From positions 1-52,166 of IMG/VR virus record IMGVR_UViG_3300032288_002130: a stretch of DNA of 52,166 nucleotides. One strand, 5' to 3'. The translations under genes were made by a program, and so were the position numbers. Below are positions 15,830-24,029 of the stretch, piece after piece. The DNA is from a virus. The notes below the pieces were generated by a model. That model had not been told where the DNA came from. It saw only the letters and a program-made list of their open reading frames with translations, and made no database searches. Within the stretch, counting starts at the first letter, position 1; each line of letters opens with the position of its first letter.

Positions 15830-17386
15830 ATGGCACACCTTCAAGAAAATATATTAGTCAAAAAACCTTATCAACAAGAACAGTACACGCACGAACAAAT
15901 CGAAGAACTTATTAAGTGCGCCAATGATCCTGTGTACTTTTTGACTACACATGCATACATTCAACACCCCACAAAAGGTCGTGTTAAATTTGATTTATTT
16001 GACTATCAAGTAGAGCTAATTAACTGTTATCACGAAAATCGTTACAGCATTAATATGCTGGGACGTCAAATGGGTAAGTCAACTTGTGCTGGCGGCTACT
16101 TATTATGGTTTGCAATGTTTAAACCAGACAGTACGATTTTAATCGCCGCACACAAACATACTGGCAGTCAGGAAATTATGCAACGTATTCGTTTCATGTA
16201 TGAAAGTTTGCCTAATTATCTGAGGGCTGGTGCAACTAGTTATAACAAAGGCAGTATTGAATTTGACAATGGTAGCCGTATTGTCAGTGCCACAACAACA
16301 GAAAATACCGGTCGTGGTATGTCATTGACACTAGTTTACTTAGACGAGTTTGCATTCGTACCACCACGCATTGCCAGCGAATTTTGGACTTCGTTGAGCC
16401 CTACACTAAGCACCGGCGGTAAGTGTATTATTACCAGTACCCCAAACCAAGACGACGACCAATTTGCACAAATTTGGCGCCAAGCCTGCAAAACAACCGA
16501 CGAGTACGGCAACGATACTGGCATTGGTGCTAACGGTTTTAAAAGCATTAAATTTATATGGAATGCACATCCAGAGCGAGATCAAGCATGGGCCGACGCA
16601 GAACGTTCTAAGATTGGAGAAGAGCGTTTCCGTCGTGAACATTTATGCGAGTTTGTTGTCTACGACGAAACTCTTATTAACAGTCTTAAATTGTTTACTA
16701 TGTACGGTGAGGATCCTTTGCTTAAAGCAGGACAAGTACGCTATTATAAAAACATAGATTCTAGTTGCAGTTATATACTAGGATGGGATCCTAGTTTAGG
16801 CACAGGCGGCGATAATGCAGCCATACAAGTTATTGAGTTACCTACAATGTTACAGGTAGCAGAATGGCAACATAATAAAACAGATATCAGAGGACAGTTG
16901 CGAATAGTTCAAAGTATTCTTGGCTATATAGACCACGAAGTTAAGAAAAGCAGTAAAAAATCAGAAATATTTTGGAGTGTAGAAAACAATACACTGGGCG
17001 AAGCCGCGCTAATGGCTATTAGTGAATTTGGGGAAGAAACTATTGCTGGAACATTTGTCAGCGAACCCGGTAACAAGCGCAGAGGTTTTACTACTACAAA
17101 CAAAAGCAAAATTGCGGCTTGTGCTAAATTAAAACATTGGATCGAAAGCGACAAATTAATACCCAAAAGCAAAAACCTAGTCAGGGAGTTAAAAACATTT
17201 GTTGCTAAAGGAGCTAGTTTTGAAGCTAAAGAAGGAGAAACAGACGATTTAGTAAGTGCTCTATTATTAACAACTAGAGTAATTCAATATCTAAGTAATT
17301 ATGATGAAAAATTGTTTAATGCTTTAACTGATAAATCTGGGCTAAATCCAGACATAATTATGCCCATGCCAATTGGTGTCCTTTAA
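15830..17386 (+). CDS. 17: Large terminase subunit, gp17 (packaging ATPase-nuclease)
   Basis: 518 residues. Walker A GRQMGKST is at 78-85, Walker B LVYLDEF has the acidic pair at 172-173, and a coupling motif ITSTPN follows. The C-terminal RNase-H-like nuclease has ILGWDPSLGTGGDNAAI, WSVENNTLGEA and ETDDLVSAL acidic motifs. It drives DNA into the prohead through the portal and cuts it at headful. It is slightly shorter than T4 gp17 (610 aa) at the N-terminus. It has its own terminator and late promoter upstream. Confidence 0.95.
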   Translation: MAHLQENILVKKPYQQEQYTHEQIEELIKCANDPVYFLTTHAYIQHPTKGRVKFDLFDYQVELINCYHENRYSINMLGRQMGKSTCAGGYLLWFAMFKPDSTILIAAHKHTGSQEIMQRIRFMYESLPNYLRAGATSYNKGSIEFDNGSRIVSATTTENTGRGMSLTLVYLDEFAFVPPRIASEFWTSLSPTLSTGGKCIITSTPNQDDDQFAQIWRQACKTTDEYGNDTGIGANGFKSIKFIWNAHPERDQAWADAERSKIGEERFRREHLCEFVVYDETLINSLKLFTMYGEDPLLKAGQVRYYKNIDSSCSYILGWDPSLGTGGDNAAIQVIELPTMLQVAEWQHNKTDIRGQLRIVQSILGYIDHEVKKSSKKSEIFWSVENNTLGEAALMAISEFGEETIAGTFVSEPGNKRRGFTTTNKSKIAACAKLKHWIESDKLIPKSKNLVRELKTFVAKGASFEAKEGETDDLVSALLLTTRVIQYLSNYDEKLFNALTDKSGLNPDIIMPMPIGVL

Positions 17387-17394
17387 GATAAATA
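17387..17394 (+). promoter_or_regulatory. Late promoter box, leaderless
   Basis: GATAAATA beginning 1 nt after the gene 17 stop; predicted start 17400 is the A of the next ATG. Confidence 0.5.
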
Positions 17395-17399
17395 AAAGC

Positions 17400-18689
17400 A
17401 TGACTGTAAATTACAAAAACGTTAGTAAAAGAATATTTGATCTGTTAACAGGCACAGATCGCAAGTTTATTATGGGCGACGATTCTGCAAAGAAAACTCT
17501 AAACCCAAATGAAGCAGTGAGATTTTATGTTGAGGATTTACATTCTTTAATTTTTGTAGATCAAGCCAATGGAAAAGTCGAGCTAAGTGCTAGCAATCAC
17601 GCTGATCCAGATGCAATCGACCAGTTAAAAAATGCTGTGAAAAATACAGCTGAACATTATATGCTAGGTTTTACAGTTAAAAACTTCGGCAAAAAATTAG
17701 AACCTAAGAATTTTGCATTTATGAACGTTGAACAAGTAGATGAAAGTTTTAGCCCTATGTCAGGCACTAGTCGTAGCAGTTATCAAAATACAGGTTCTGC
17801 ACGACTAATAATTAGACACAGTAAACCAGTCAACGAAGAAATTCGTGGCTCACGTAGTCGCAGTATCAAAGCAATTTACATTGAAAATGCAATAGGCGAA
17901 CGTTTTCAATTTCCTATGCGCTGGCTAACTGGCGCACGTAGTATGGCCCGCCATATTGCTGAAGGCGGCTACCCGCACGATGAACGTGGGCAAATGATTT
18001 TAGGCCTATGCGAACAATACGCTAGTTTGCGTAAGTTTGTACGACATGCTAACGGTCAAGGTTTTATTAACGAAGAAACCAGCGACCTAGTTGAAATGGC
18101 CAATACACGCAGTGAAGAAATTCTACGTGCTATTCGAACAAATAATTTTGAAGCTATTAAATATCAACCTGTTCAATTAAGCGAAACAGATGATGTCAGT
18201 GAAATTACAAATAAATTTACTAGACATACAGTTAGTCAAGCAGTTGAAAGTGCGGCTCCTTTCCTTTACAGCATGGTAAAAGAAAGAGAACAAGTAGAAG
18301 TCAGCCAAAAAGCGTTAAGGGACCTAGTAGATTTAGTGGACAGTAAACCAAAATTTGACATTAGGGATTTGGATGAACATGATCCAGATAATCCAATTAA
18401 TTTGACATTTACTGACCACGATGCTAAACTTAAACACTTGGCACGTTACATCAGTGATCACTTAGCAGACACTGAAGAAAAGAATGTAATCGATTCGGCA
18501 GCTGAACACTATGTTAGTATGGACACTGACAGCAAGAATCAATTTCATGACGCAATTAGAAATCTGATTAGAAAATCTAAAAGCGTAAATAAAGAACACG
18601 TGGAAACACGTAGTTTGGATGAATCAGTTTTTGATTTGGTACGCGGCATAAGCCAAAAGTATTCGGTAAAATCTGTTTTAACCAAATAA
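17400..18689 (+). CDS. Late protein of unknown function (429 aa)
   Basis: Not recognised. ATG 17400 (MTVNYKNVSKRIFDLL) is preferred over an upstream in-frame TTG at 17373 because the late box lies between them. Two halves are visible: an alpha/beta N-terminal part with GSRSRSIKAIYIENAIGERF and FPMRWLTGARSMARHIA, and a helical C-terminal part (LKHLARYISDHLADTEEKN). The late promoter and position behind gp17 suggest a virion or assembly protein, but no enzymatic motif is visible. Confidence 0.75.
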   Translation: MTVNYKNVSKRIFDLLTGTDRKFIMGDDSAKKTLNPNEAVRFYVEDLHSLIFVDQANGKVELSASNHADPDAIDQLKNAVKNTAEHYMLGFTVKNFGKKLEPKNFAFMNVEQVDESFSPMSGTSRSSYQNTGSARLIIRHSKPVNEEIRGSRSRSIKAIYIENAIGERFQFPMRWLTGARSMARHIAEGGYPHDERGQMILGLCEQYASLRKFVRHANGQGFINEETSDLVEMANTRSEEILRAIRTNNFEAIKYQPVQLSETDDVSEITNKFTRHTVSQAVESAAPFLYSMVKEREQVEVSQKALRDLVDLVDSKPKFDIRDLDEHDPDNPINLTFTDHDAKLKHLARYISDHLADTEEKNVIDSAAEHYVSMDTDSKNQFHDAIRNLIRKSKSVNKEHVETRSLDESVFDLVRGISQKYSVKSVLTK

Positions 18690-18697
18690 AAAATAAC

Positions 18698-18727
18698 TTG
18701 ACTTACATTGAGTAGGACAGTTATAAT
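18698..18727 (+). promoter_or_regulatory. Sigma70-type early promoter for gene 32
   Basis: TTGACT (18698-18703), 18-bp spacer, TATAAT (18722-18727); start predicted near 18734, leaving a ~55-nt leader. Confidence 0.8.
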
Positions 18728-18730
18728 CGT

Positions 18731-18753
18731 GAGACTTACATAAAGTAAGCCTC
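18731..18753 (+). other. Stem-loop in the gene 32 leader
   Basis: CTTAC (18735-18739), ATAAA loop, GTAAG (18745-18749), extendable past one mismatch by GAG/CTC, though the GAG (18731-18733) lies just before the predicted start site. ACTTACAT also occurs in the promoter spacer (18701-18708). T4 gene 32 mRNA carries a leader pseudoknot for autogenous repression; this could be the counterpart. Confidence 0.4.
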
Positions 18754-18788
18754 TCTAGGCAAACAATGGCACATTAAGGAGAAAAATT

Positions 18789-19778
18789 ATGGCATCATTG
18801 GCAGACATTCGCGCAAGACTTCTTCAAGAAGAAAGCAAATCTAAAGGCAACAGCCGAGGCGGTATGGATAATGCAATTTATCCGTTCTGGAACATCCCAG
18901 AAGGTTCGACCGCAACACTTCGTTTCTTACCAGATTTAGACGAAAGCAACACATTCTTTTGGCGTGAGCGTCAAATGATTCGTATTGGCTTTGCTGGTAT
19001 CAAAGGCGGAGAAACAAACAAGCAAGTAACTGTAACTGTACCTTGTGTTGAAATGTGGAACGAAACTTGTCCGGTTCATGCGGCAATTCGCCCATGGTTC
19101 AAAGACAAGCGTATGGAAGAAACAGCACGTAAGTATTGGAAAAAGCGTAGTTACTTGTTCCAAGGTTTTGTTGTTAACAGCCCGTTGGCTGAAGACAGCT
19201 TGCCTGACAATCCAATTCGACGTTTTGTCATCAACTCTAGTATTTTCAACATTATCAAGACCGCGCTAATGGATCCTGAAATGGTTGAACTTCCTACAGA
19301 CTATGTGCAAGGTACAGACTTCCGCCTTGCCAAAACTACTAAAGGTCAATACGCAGACTACAGCACTAGCTCGTGGGCACGTAAAGAACGTAGCTTGAAT
19401 GAAACCGAACTAGGCGCTATCGCGCAGTTTGGTTTGTACAACTTAAACGACTTTATGCCCAAGAAGCCAACCGCAGAAGAACTAAATGCTATCTATGAAA
19501 TGTTTGAAGCATCTGTTGAAGGCGAGCTATACGATCCAAGTCGTTGGGCTAATTTCTATAAGCCCGCAGGCTTTAGTACTGGTAGCGGAACTACTGCTAA
19601 CACAGACGACATGGATGAAGATACACCAGTAGTAGCTAGCCGTCCTGCTCCTGCTCCGATGGCACCTGCACCTGCACCACAAGCACCAGTTGAAACTGCC
19701 AGCGTAACTACCGGCGGCACTGGTAAGCCCAGTGTAGACGATCTCTTAAACATGATTCGTAGTCGTAAACAGGCTTAA
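18789..19778 (+). CDS. 32: Single-stranded DNA-binding protein, gp32
   Basis: 329 residues with gp32 architecture: N-terminal self-interaction segment (MASLADIRARLLQEES), a core OB-fold beginning YPFWNIPEGSTATLRFLPD, and an acidic/Pro-Ala-rich C-terminal tail ending in VDDLLNMIRS that would recruit replication proteins. Zinc ligands C86, C94 and H97 are visible; the fourth T4 ligand (His64) is not obvious. It coats single-stranded DNA in replication, recombination and repair. AAGGAG precedes the ATG. A hairpin terminator follows. Confidence 0.92.
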   Translation: MASLADIRARLLQEESKSKGNSRGGMDNAIYPFWNIPEGSTATLRFLPDLDESNTFFWRERQMIRIGFAGIKGGETNKQVTVTVPCVEMWNETCPVHAAIRPWFKDKRMEETARKYWKKRSYLFQGFVVNSPLAEDSLPDNPIRRFVINSSIFNIIKTALMDPEMVELPTDYVQGTDFRLAKTTKGQYADYSTSSWARKERSLNETELGAIAQFGLYNLNDFMPKKPTAEELNAIYEMFEASVEGELYDPSRWANFYKPAGFSTGSGTTANTDDMDEDTPVVASRPAPAPMAPAPAPQAPVETASVTTGGTGKPSVDDLLNMIRSRKQA

Positions 19779-19779
19779 T

Positions 19780-19802
19780 AACAAGGGCTTCGGCCCTTGT
19801 TT
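19780..19802 (+). terminator. Terminator after gene 32
   Basis: AACAAGGGC, TTCG loop, GCCCTTGTT: a 9-bp stem with a stable UUCG loop but a short T-run, so probably partial. Confidence 0.65.
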
Positions 19803-19829
19803 GACTTATGTTTAAAAAACGATTACTAG
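19801..19829 (+). promoter_or_regulatory. Weak candidate early promoter
   Basis: TTGACT (19801-19806), 17-bp spacer, TACTAG (19824-19829). The -10 is poor. It abuts the terminator stem and would serve the uvsX cluster. Confidence 0.35.
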
Positions 19830-19849
19830 CTAAAAGCAGAGAGTATCCA

Positions 19850-20143
19850 ATGACACTACCAGACGAACGATATCGTGCTGTGATGTGGGCCGAAAGATTC
19901 TTAAGAGAACTTGCCCACGATAGAACAAAATATCCTCGTATATCAAAAGCTGTGCGCCGAGAAGCATATAGTATTCTGAGGCATTATCCAAGCAGTTGGG
20001 ATATGCAAAGAGCATCAACTGCCGCTCCGGAAGTATTTCAAGAGCGTATGGAACCAGTGACCAGGATGTTTATGGTATACGACAAAGAACAAAAGGAAGA
20101 ACAAAATGGCGAACAAGAAAACCTCAGTGAAAAAAATCAGTGA
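19850..20143 (+). CDS. Small BPSL0761-like protein (97 aa)
   Basis: The pattern MTLPDERYRAV...AERFLRELAHDR, VRREAYSILRHYPSSWDM and an ending of acidic residues resembles the BPSL0761 family of small proteins (TPDERTRAV...RREA..LLRHYPS), whose function is unknown. ATG 19850 is chosen over ATG 19808 because the family starts here and GAGAG precedes it; the longer form would begin inside the candidate promoter. It is the first gene of the uvsX cluster, and the next gene starts 38 bp inside it. Confidence 0.65.
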   Translation: MTLPDERYRAVMWAERFLRELAHDRTKYPRISKAVRREAYSILRHYPSSWDMQRASTAAPEVFQERMEPVTRMFMVYDKEQKEEQNGEQENLSEKNQ

Positions 20144-20318
20144 CAAGTTGAAAAAAGTCAGCGACTCGTTTACGATCAATATGTACGACAACGGCTATAT
20201 GCTGGAAATCGGCGGTCGAAATCAAAATGATGATTGGGCTAATGCAAAAATTTTAGTTGGAACTATCGAAGAACTAACTGCATTAATTCAAGAAGCTAGC
20301 GAAATGGAAAGGGACTAA
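20106..20318 (+). CDS. Small hypothetical protein (70 aa)
   Basis: Not recognised. It has a basic N-terminus (ANKKTSVKKISDKLKK) and a small beta-rich remainder (SFTINMYDNGYMLEIGG). AGGAAG lies 6-11 nt before the ATG. It ends one base before uvsX, so it is probably translated with it. Confidence 0.65.
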   Translation: MANKKTSVKKISDKLKKVSDSFTINMYDNGYMLEIGGRNQNDDWANAKILVGTIEELTALIQEASEMERD

Positions 20319-20319
20319 T

Positions 20320-21387
20320 ATGACTAAACCATTTGATGTTAGTAAGTTTAGAAAAACAATTACTAAGAGTATTGAAGGTCTTAGCATTGGTTTTAACGAT
20401 CCTACAGATTGGATCAGCACAGGCAACTATGCATTGAACTATCTTGTAAGTGGCGATTTCCATAGAGGAATTCCATTGGGTAAGGTAACTGTGTTTGCTG
20501 GAGAAAGTGGCGCTGGCAAAAGTTTTATCTGTTCAGGTAACTTAGTGCGTCACGCACAAGAGCAAGGCATTTTTGTAGTTTTAATTGATACAGAAAACGC
20601 ACTAGATGAAGCATGGTTACATGCACTAGGTGTTGATACAAACGAAAGCAAACTGCTTAAATTGAACATGGCTATGATTGATGATGTGGCTAAAATGATT
20701 AGTGAGTTTGTAAAAGAATATAGAACATTGCCCGAAGACGATAGGCCAAAAGTTCTTTTTGTATTAGACAGCTTGGGTATGTTATTGACGCCCACAGATG
20801 TTAATCAATTTGAAGCAGGCGATATGAAAGGTGACATGGGCCGTAAGCCTAAGGCGCTGACAGCACTTGTTCGTAACTGTGTTAACATGTTTGGTAGTTT
20901 AAATCTTGGATTGGTTGCTACTAACCACACCTACGCAAGCCAGGACATGTTTGACCCAGATGATAAAATCTCAGGTGGTCAAGGATTTATCTATGCCAGC
21001 TCGATTGTTGTTGCTATGCGTAAACTTAAACTCAAAGAAGATGACGACGGCAATAAAATTTCAGAAGTGCGAGGTATTCGTGCGGCATGTAAGATTATGA
21101 AAACACGGTATGCCAAGCCGTTTGAAAGTGTTCAAGTTAAGATTCCTTACGAGTCGGGCATGAACCCTTACAGTGGTTTGGTAGATATGTTTGAAGAAAA
21201 AGGCCTTTTAAAGAAAGAAGGCAACAGCTTGGTCTATACTACCATAGACGGAGAAATCATCAAACAGTTCCGCAAAGCATGGGAAAGAAATGACAATCAA
21301 AGCCTTGACAAAGTTATGCAAGACTTTACACTACGTAGCTTAAACGCACCTGAAATAAATAGCGAGCAAACTACTGTAGAGGAATAA
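20320..21387 (+). CDS. uvsX: RecA-like recombinase UvsX
   Basis: 355 residues. Walker A GESGAGKS is at 61-68, Walker B KVLFVLDSL at 144-152, and the conserved NHTY and SGGQGFIYASS segments follow in the DNA-binding loop region. UvsX forms filaments on single-stranded DNA and drives strand exchange for recombination-dependent replication with UvsY and gp32, both encoded nearby. Its length is near that of T4 UvsX (391). Confidence 0.95.
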   Translation: MTKPFDVSKFRKTITKSIEGLSIGFNDPTDWISTGNYALNYLVSGDFHRGIPLGKVTVFAGESGAGKSFICSGNLVRHAQEQGIFVVLIDTENALDEAWLHALGVDTNESKLLKLNMAMIDDVAKMISEFVKEYRTLPEDDRPKVLFVLDSLGMLLTPTDVNQFEAGDMKGDMGRKPKALTALVRNCVNMFGSLNLGLVATNHTYASQDMFDPDDKISGGQGFIYASSIVVAMRKLKLKEDDDGNKISEVRGIRAACKIMKTRYAKPFESVQVKIPYESGMNPYSGLVDMFEEKGLLKKEGNSLVYTTIDGEIIKQFRKAWERNDNQSLDKVMQDFTLRSLNAPEINSEQTTVEE

Positions 21388-21392
21388 TTGTT

Positions 21393-21668
21393 ATGCACGA
21401 TCCAGATTTTCTAGTAAATCTTTGGCTTACACTAAAGCCTTATATCCAAAAAAAGGAAGCTCTCGAAGCAGCCGTATCTATGCTTAGAACGGCGGAAGAA
21501 TTCGGTGATGTCGAAAGTATCAGCGCCGATATGCGAGGCCAAGACAATACACTAGATTCTGCATTAAATGAGCTTTACGACTATAGCGATCCTGCCGACG
21601 AGTATGAAGACGAGGATGGCTTTGAAAGTGACCTTGCTGACTACGACGACTACGACGAAGACGAATAA
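21393..21668 (+). CDS. Small acidic protein between uvsX and uvsY (91 aa)
   Basis: Not recognised. A helical N-terminal half (LVNLWLTLKPYIQKKEALEA) is followed by an Asp/Glu/Tyr-rich tail (ADYDDYDEDE). Such tails can mimic DNA or bind single-strand-binding partners. Its stop overlaps the uvsY start (TAATG), indicating co-translation with the recombination mediator. Confidence 0.7.
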   Translation: MHDPDFLVNLWLTLKPYIQKKEALEAAVSMLRTAEEFGDVESISADMRGQDNTLDSALNELYDYSDPADEYEDEDGFESDLADYDDYDEDE

Positions 21669-22129
21669 TGTCAACTTGGTTTAACACAGTCACACAAGAT
21701 TTAGCTCAGATAGCAAACTGTATAGAGTACTACGAAGCCGAAATTATTGCCGCAAAAAGCGATATTAGGCTTCGTGGTAACGTCGAAATAGCTAGCAGAG
21801 AAATGCCGGGAATCTTTGAGCATAGGTTTAATCAGCTACAGGATATTGAAGCTATTCTAGAACATCTTAATATTGATTTACGTAAATTACGCAGTGATAA
21901 ATTTAAGAAGTTTATTGAACACTATAACAGAGCACTAACCAGCAGAGACGCTGAAAAGTACGTGGACGGCGATCCTGAAGTAGTAAGCCTAAGCAAATTG
22001 ATCAATGAATTTGCACTATTACGCAACAAGTTTTTGGGTGTAATCAAAGGCTTAGATACTAAGCAATGGCAAATTACTAATATTGTCAAACTCAGAGTTG
22101 CTGGCATGGAAGATGCTACCCTAGGCTAA
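21668..22129 (+). CDS. uvsY: Recombination mediator UvsY
   Basis: 153 residues, mainly helical. It shows the UvsY layout: a central MPGIFEHRFNQLQDIEAILE helix, a basic RKLRSDKFKKF segment, and a C-terminal KGLDTKQWQITNIVKLRV stretch resembling the FRTNQIKNAIEW region of related mediators. UvsY displaces gp32 and loads UvsX on single-stranded DNA. Synteny with uvsX supports the call. Confidence 0.75.
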   Translation: MSTWFNTVTQDLAQIANCIEYYEAEIIAAKSDIRLRGNVEIASREMPGIFEHRFNQLQDIEAILEHLNIDLRKLRSDKFKKFIEHYNRALTSRDAEKYVDGDPEVVSLSKLINEFALLRNKFLGVIKGLDTKQWQITNIVKLRVAGMEDATLG

Positions 22130-22167
22130 TAAAATCAGCTAAATAGCTGATTACGGGGTTTTCCATG
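22105..22167 (+). promoter_or_regulatory. Two-tier stem structure over the start of the 529-aa gene
   Basis: Outer stem: CATGGAAGA (22105-22113) with TTTTCCATG (22159-22167, containing the ATG), 9 bp with one G-U. Inner hairpin: AATCAGCT (22133-22140), AAAT, AGCTGATT (22145-22152), with the late box in its loop. RNA from the late promoter starts near 22151 and lacks both left arms. Confidence 0.45.
22139..22145 (+). promoter_or_regulatory. Late promoter box inside a palindrome
   Basis: CTAAATA at the centre of AATCAGCTAAATAGCTGATT (22133-22152); CGGGG lies at 22153-22157, before the ATG at 22165. Confidence 0.6.
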
Positions 22168-23754
22168 AATTTACGCAAATACATTGATATTATCAACGAA
22201 GCATCTAAGTCTCCGGACTTATCAGATATCGATCCTGAGTTACAGGACGTAGCAGAATATGTTGTTAGCCATGATATTAGCCAAAACGTTATGGCTAGTA
22301 TGGTTCAGTATCTAACTAAGATGGTACAAGCTGACCAGCAAGCTGATCAGCAACAAGTAGATCAACCCGACCAAGAACCTGTAGAACCAGAAGTAGTGCC
22401 TAGTCCAGAACCAGCAGAAGAGCCAGCTGTAAAAGAAGCCGAAGAAGCAGAAGCTGATCAAGGTACTAAAATGCAATTTCTCAGTCTGTTGAGTCAAGTT
22501 GACCCTAACAGAAAAGACCAAATTTGGGCCTACATGAACAAAGAGCAAATTGAAGATTATATTGTTCCAGCTTTAATAGAAAAAGATATTAATAGAGAAG
22601 ATGATCATCAGCGCATAGTTAGTTTGTTCGTTGAAGCTCCTGGTTCGTTAGAAGACAAGGTTGCTCTTGCAATGAAATTAGATACTACTGGGGAACGTCC
22701 TAACACTGGCGGCGGCATTATCAATACTAAGAAACTTACCACACAAGGTAAGGGTAGTATTAATGATTTAATTAATGTTAAGAAAACTCCTTTAATTGAT
22801 TACATTAAAGAACGTTTGATTAGAATGCGTGTGTATCCAAGTACAACATCTGCCGCAACTGGCGACGGCGAAGCGTTCTTTTTGATTTTAGGTGCTGGTA
22901 TTAGTAAGCGAGGCAAAGGTGACTTAAACGTTGCTAATATGAATAAAAAAGACAAGCTACACAATCCAAGTCCTTTAGAAATTAACGGTAAAGAAGTTGA
23001 AGTTAAAGCTCTGGGCGCACGCCTTAAAGGCTTTGGTGGTAAGGGTACTTACGGTGACGGTGCTTCTTATTACAAAACATTCAATCAAGATCTTATTAAT
23101 ATCATTGGCCAGGAAGGTAACAATTATCTAGGTCAATTATTACCAGGATCAAAAGCCACTGGCGGTTGGGGCAACGGTAAAAACCCATTACACTTTGGAT
23201 TACAAAACCTTCATGCACTATCAACCGTACTAAAAGAATTCTCAAAGAAAAATGGTGCTACACCTAAAGACGTTAGAGCTATGTTCTTAGGAATGATCAA
23301 ACATGTCTATCCTAAAATTGAACCAGACATGTACAACGACTTATTAAAAACTATTGACAAGTTTGGTAGTTTTAACGTCGAGGAGTTCCGCAAGCAATGG
23401 TTCTTAATGACCTACAAGTATTATATGGAAACCAGCAGAGACGATACTGGGCAGACCTATGATGGTATCTTGTTTATTCACCAAGGTGATTTTACTTACT
23501 CTTATATCAAAGGCCCCGAAGCAATGAGTGAACAATGGGGCGATTTTGAATTAAGTACAACATTGTATAACTGGACCGATACGCAAAGTGTTGCTCCGAA
23601 AATTACCTACGGTAAAGAAGACAGACCTAGCAAGAAGCCTAAGAAATCAGCCAAGACAGGATCTCCTACAAAAGATCTAGCACCAGAGTTAGCCAAAACT
23701 ACAGCGGCCCGGACTAAAAAAGCTCCAGTGGCCATGACTCGAACACTAAAGTAA
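22165..23754 (+). CDS. Late protein with possible capsid-targeting peptide and PD-(D/E)xK-like motif (529 aa)
   Basis: Not a recognised family. The start MNLRKYIDIINEASKS resembles the T4 capsid-targeting peptide, with a prohead-protease-type bond INE/A at residues 12/13. An acidic, Gln/Pro-rich linker (about 55-100) leads to a globular domain containing GDL (D253) and, after an NGKEV strand, E279-V-K281, spaced like a PD-(D/E)xK nuclease core. A basic tail (KKPKKSAKTG and following) ends the protein. Its late promoter and position after the early uvsY gene agree with a virion role. A packaged nuclease is inference; no known domain is clear. Confidence 0.65.
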   Translation: MNLRKYIDIINEASKSPDLSDIDPELQDVAEYVVSHDISQNVMASMVQYLTKMVQADQQADQQQVDQPDQEPVEPEVVPSPEPAEEPAVKEAEEAEADQGTKMQFLSLLSQVDPNRKDQIWAYMNKEQIEDYIVPALIEKDINREDDHQRIVSLFVEAPGSLEDKVALAMKLDTTGERPNTGGGIINTKKLTTQGKGSINDLINVKKTPLIDYIKERLIRMRVYPSTTSAATGDGEAFFLILGAGISKRGKGDLNVANMNKKDKLHNPSPLEINGKEVEVKALGARLKGFGGKGTYGDGASYYKTFNQDLINIIGQEGNNYLGQLLPGSKATGGWGNGKNPLHFGLQNLHALSTVLKEFSKKNGATPKDVRAMFLGMIKHVYPKIEPDMYNDLLKTIDKFGSFNVEEFRKQWFLMTYKYYMETSRDDTGQTYDGILFIHQGDFTYSYIKGPEAMSEQWGDFELSTTLYNWTDTQSVAPKITYGKEDRPSKKPKKSAKTGSPTKDLAPELAKTTAARTKKAPVAMTRTLK

Positions 23755-23783
23755 TTGACAGAAAACCATACTTGTACTACAAT
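23755..23783 (+). promoter_or_regulatory. Sigma70-type early promoter, leaderless
   Basis: TTGACA (23755-23760), 17-bp spacer, TACAAT (23778-23783); ATG 23790 is exactly at the predicted start. Confidence 0.8.
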
Positions 23784-23793
23784 GCAAGTATGG
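23766..23793 (+). promoter_or_regulatory. Inverted repeat around the -10 box and start codon
   Basis: CCATACTTG (23766-23774) and CAAGTATGG (23785-23793): a perfect 9-bp repeat with 10-nt spacer. The right arm contains the ATG. Read-through RNA from the late gene upstream could fold and hide the start; leaderless RNA could not. Confidence 0.6.
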
Positions 23794-24029
23794 CTACATT
23801 TACTCAATCCAAAACAAAATTGGTTTCGTTAAAGCAAGGCGAACCCGATTTTTTCTTTTCTGACGACAATATCAAACTAGTGCCCAGGGCTAGCGTTGAA
23901 ATTCCCGCAGGAACCCCTTCACACGTTGTTAGTCAAATTGAATACTATGTTAGTCGCGGATATATAAGATCTGTGGCCTATATGACAGAGCAAGAATATT
24001 TGATGTCCAAACTTGCTAAACCCTATTGA
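23790..24029 (+). CDS. Small early protein, unknown (79 aa)
   Basis: Not recognised. MATFTQSKTKLVSLK, then a beta-type segment and a helix (SHVVSQIEYYVSRGYIRS). No ribosome site is possible because the ATG coincides with the predicted transcription start. It is followed by a further early promoter for the next gene. Confidence 0.7.
   Translation: MATFTQSKTKLVSLKQGEPDFFFSDDNIKLVPRASVEIPAGTPSHVVSQIEYYVSRGYIRSVAYMTEQEYLMSKLAKPY

Noticed and set aside
17373-17400. Upstream TTG start for the 429-aa gene
   Set aside because: It lies inside gene 17 without a ribosome site, and the late box falls between it and the ATG at 17400.
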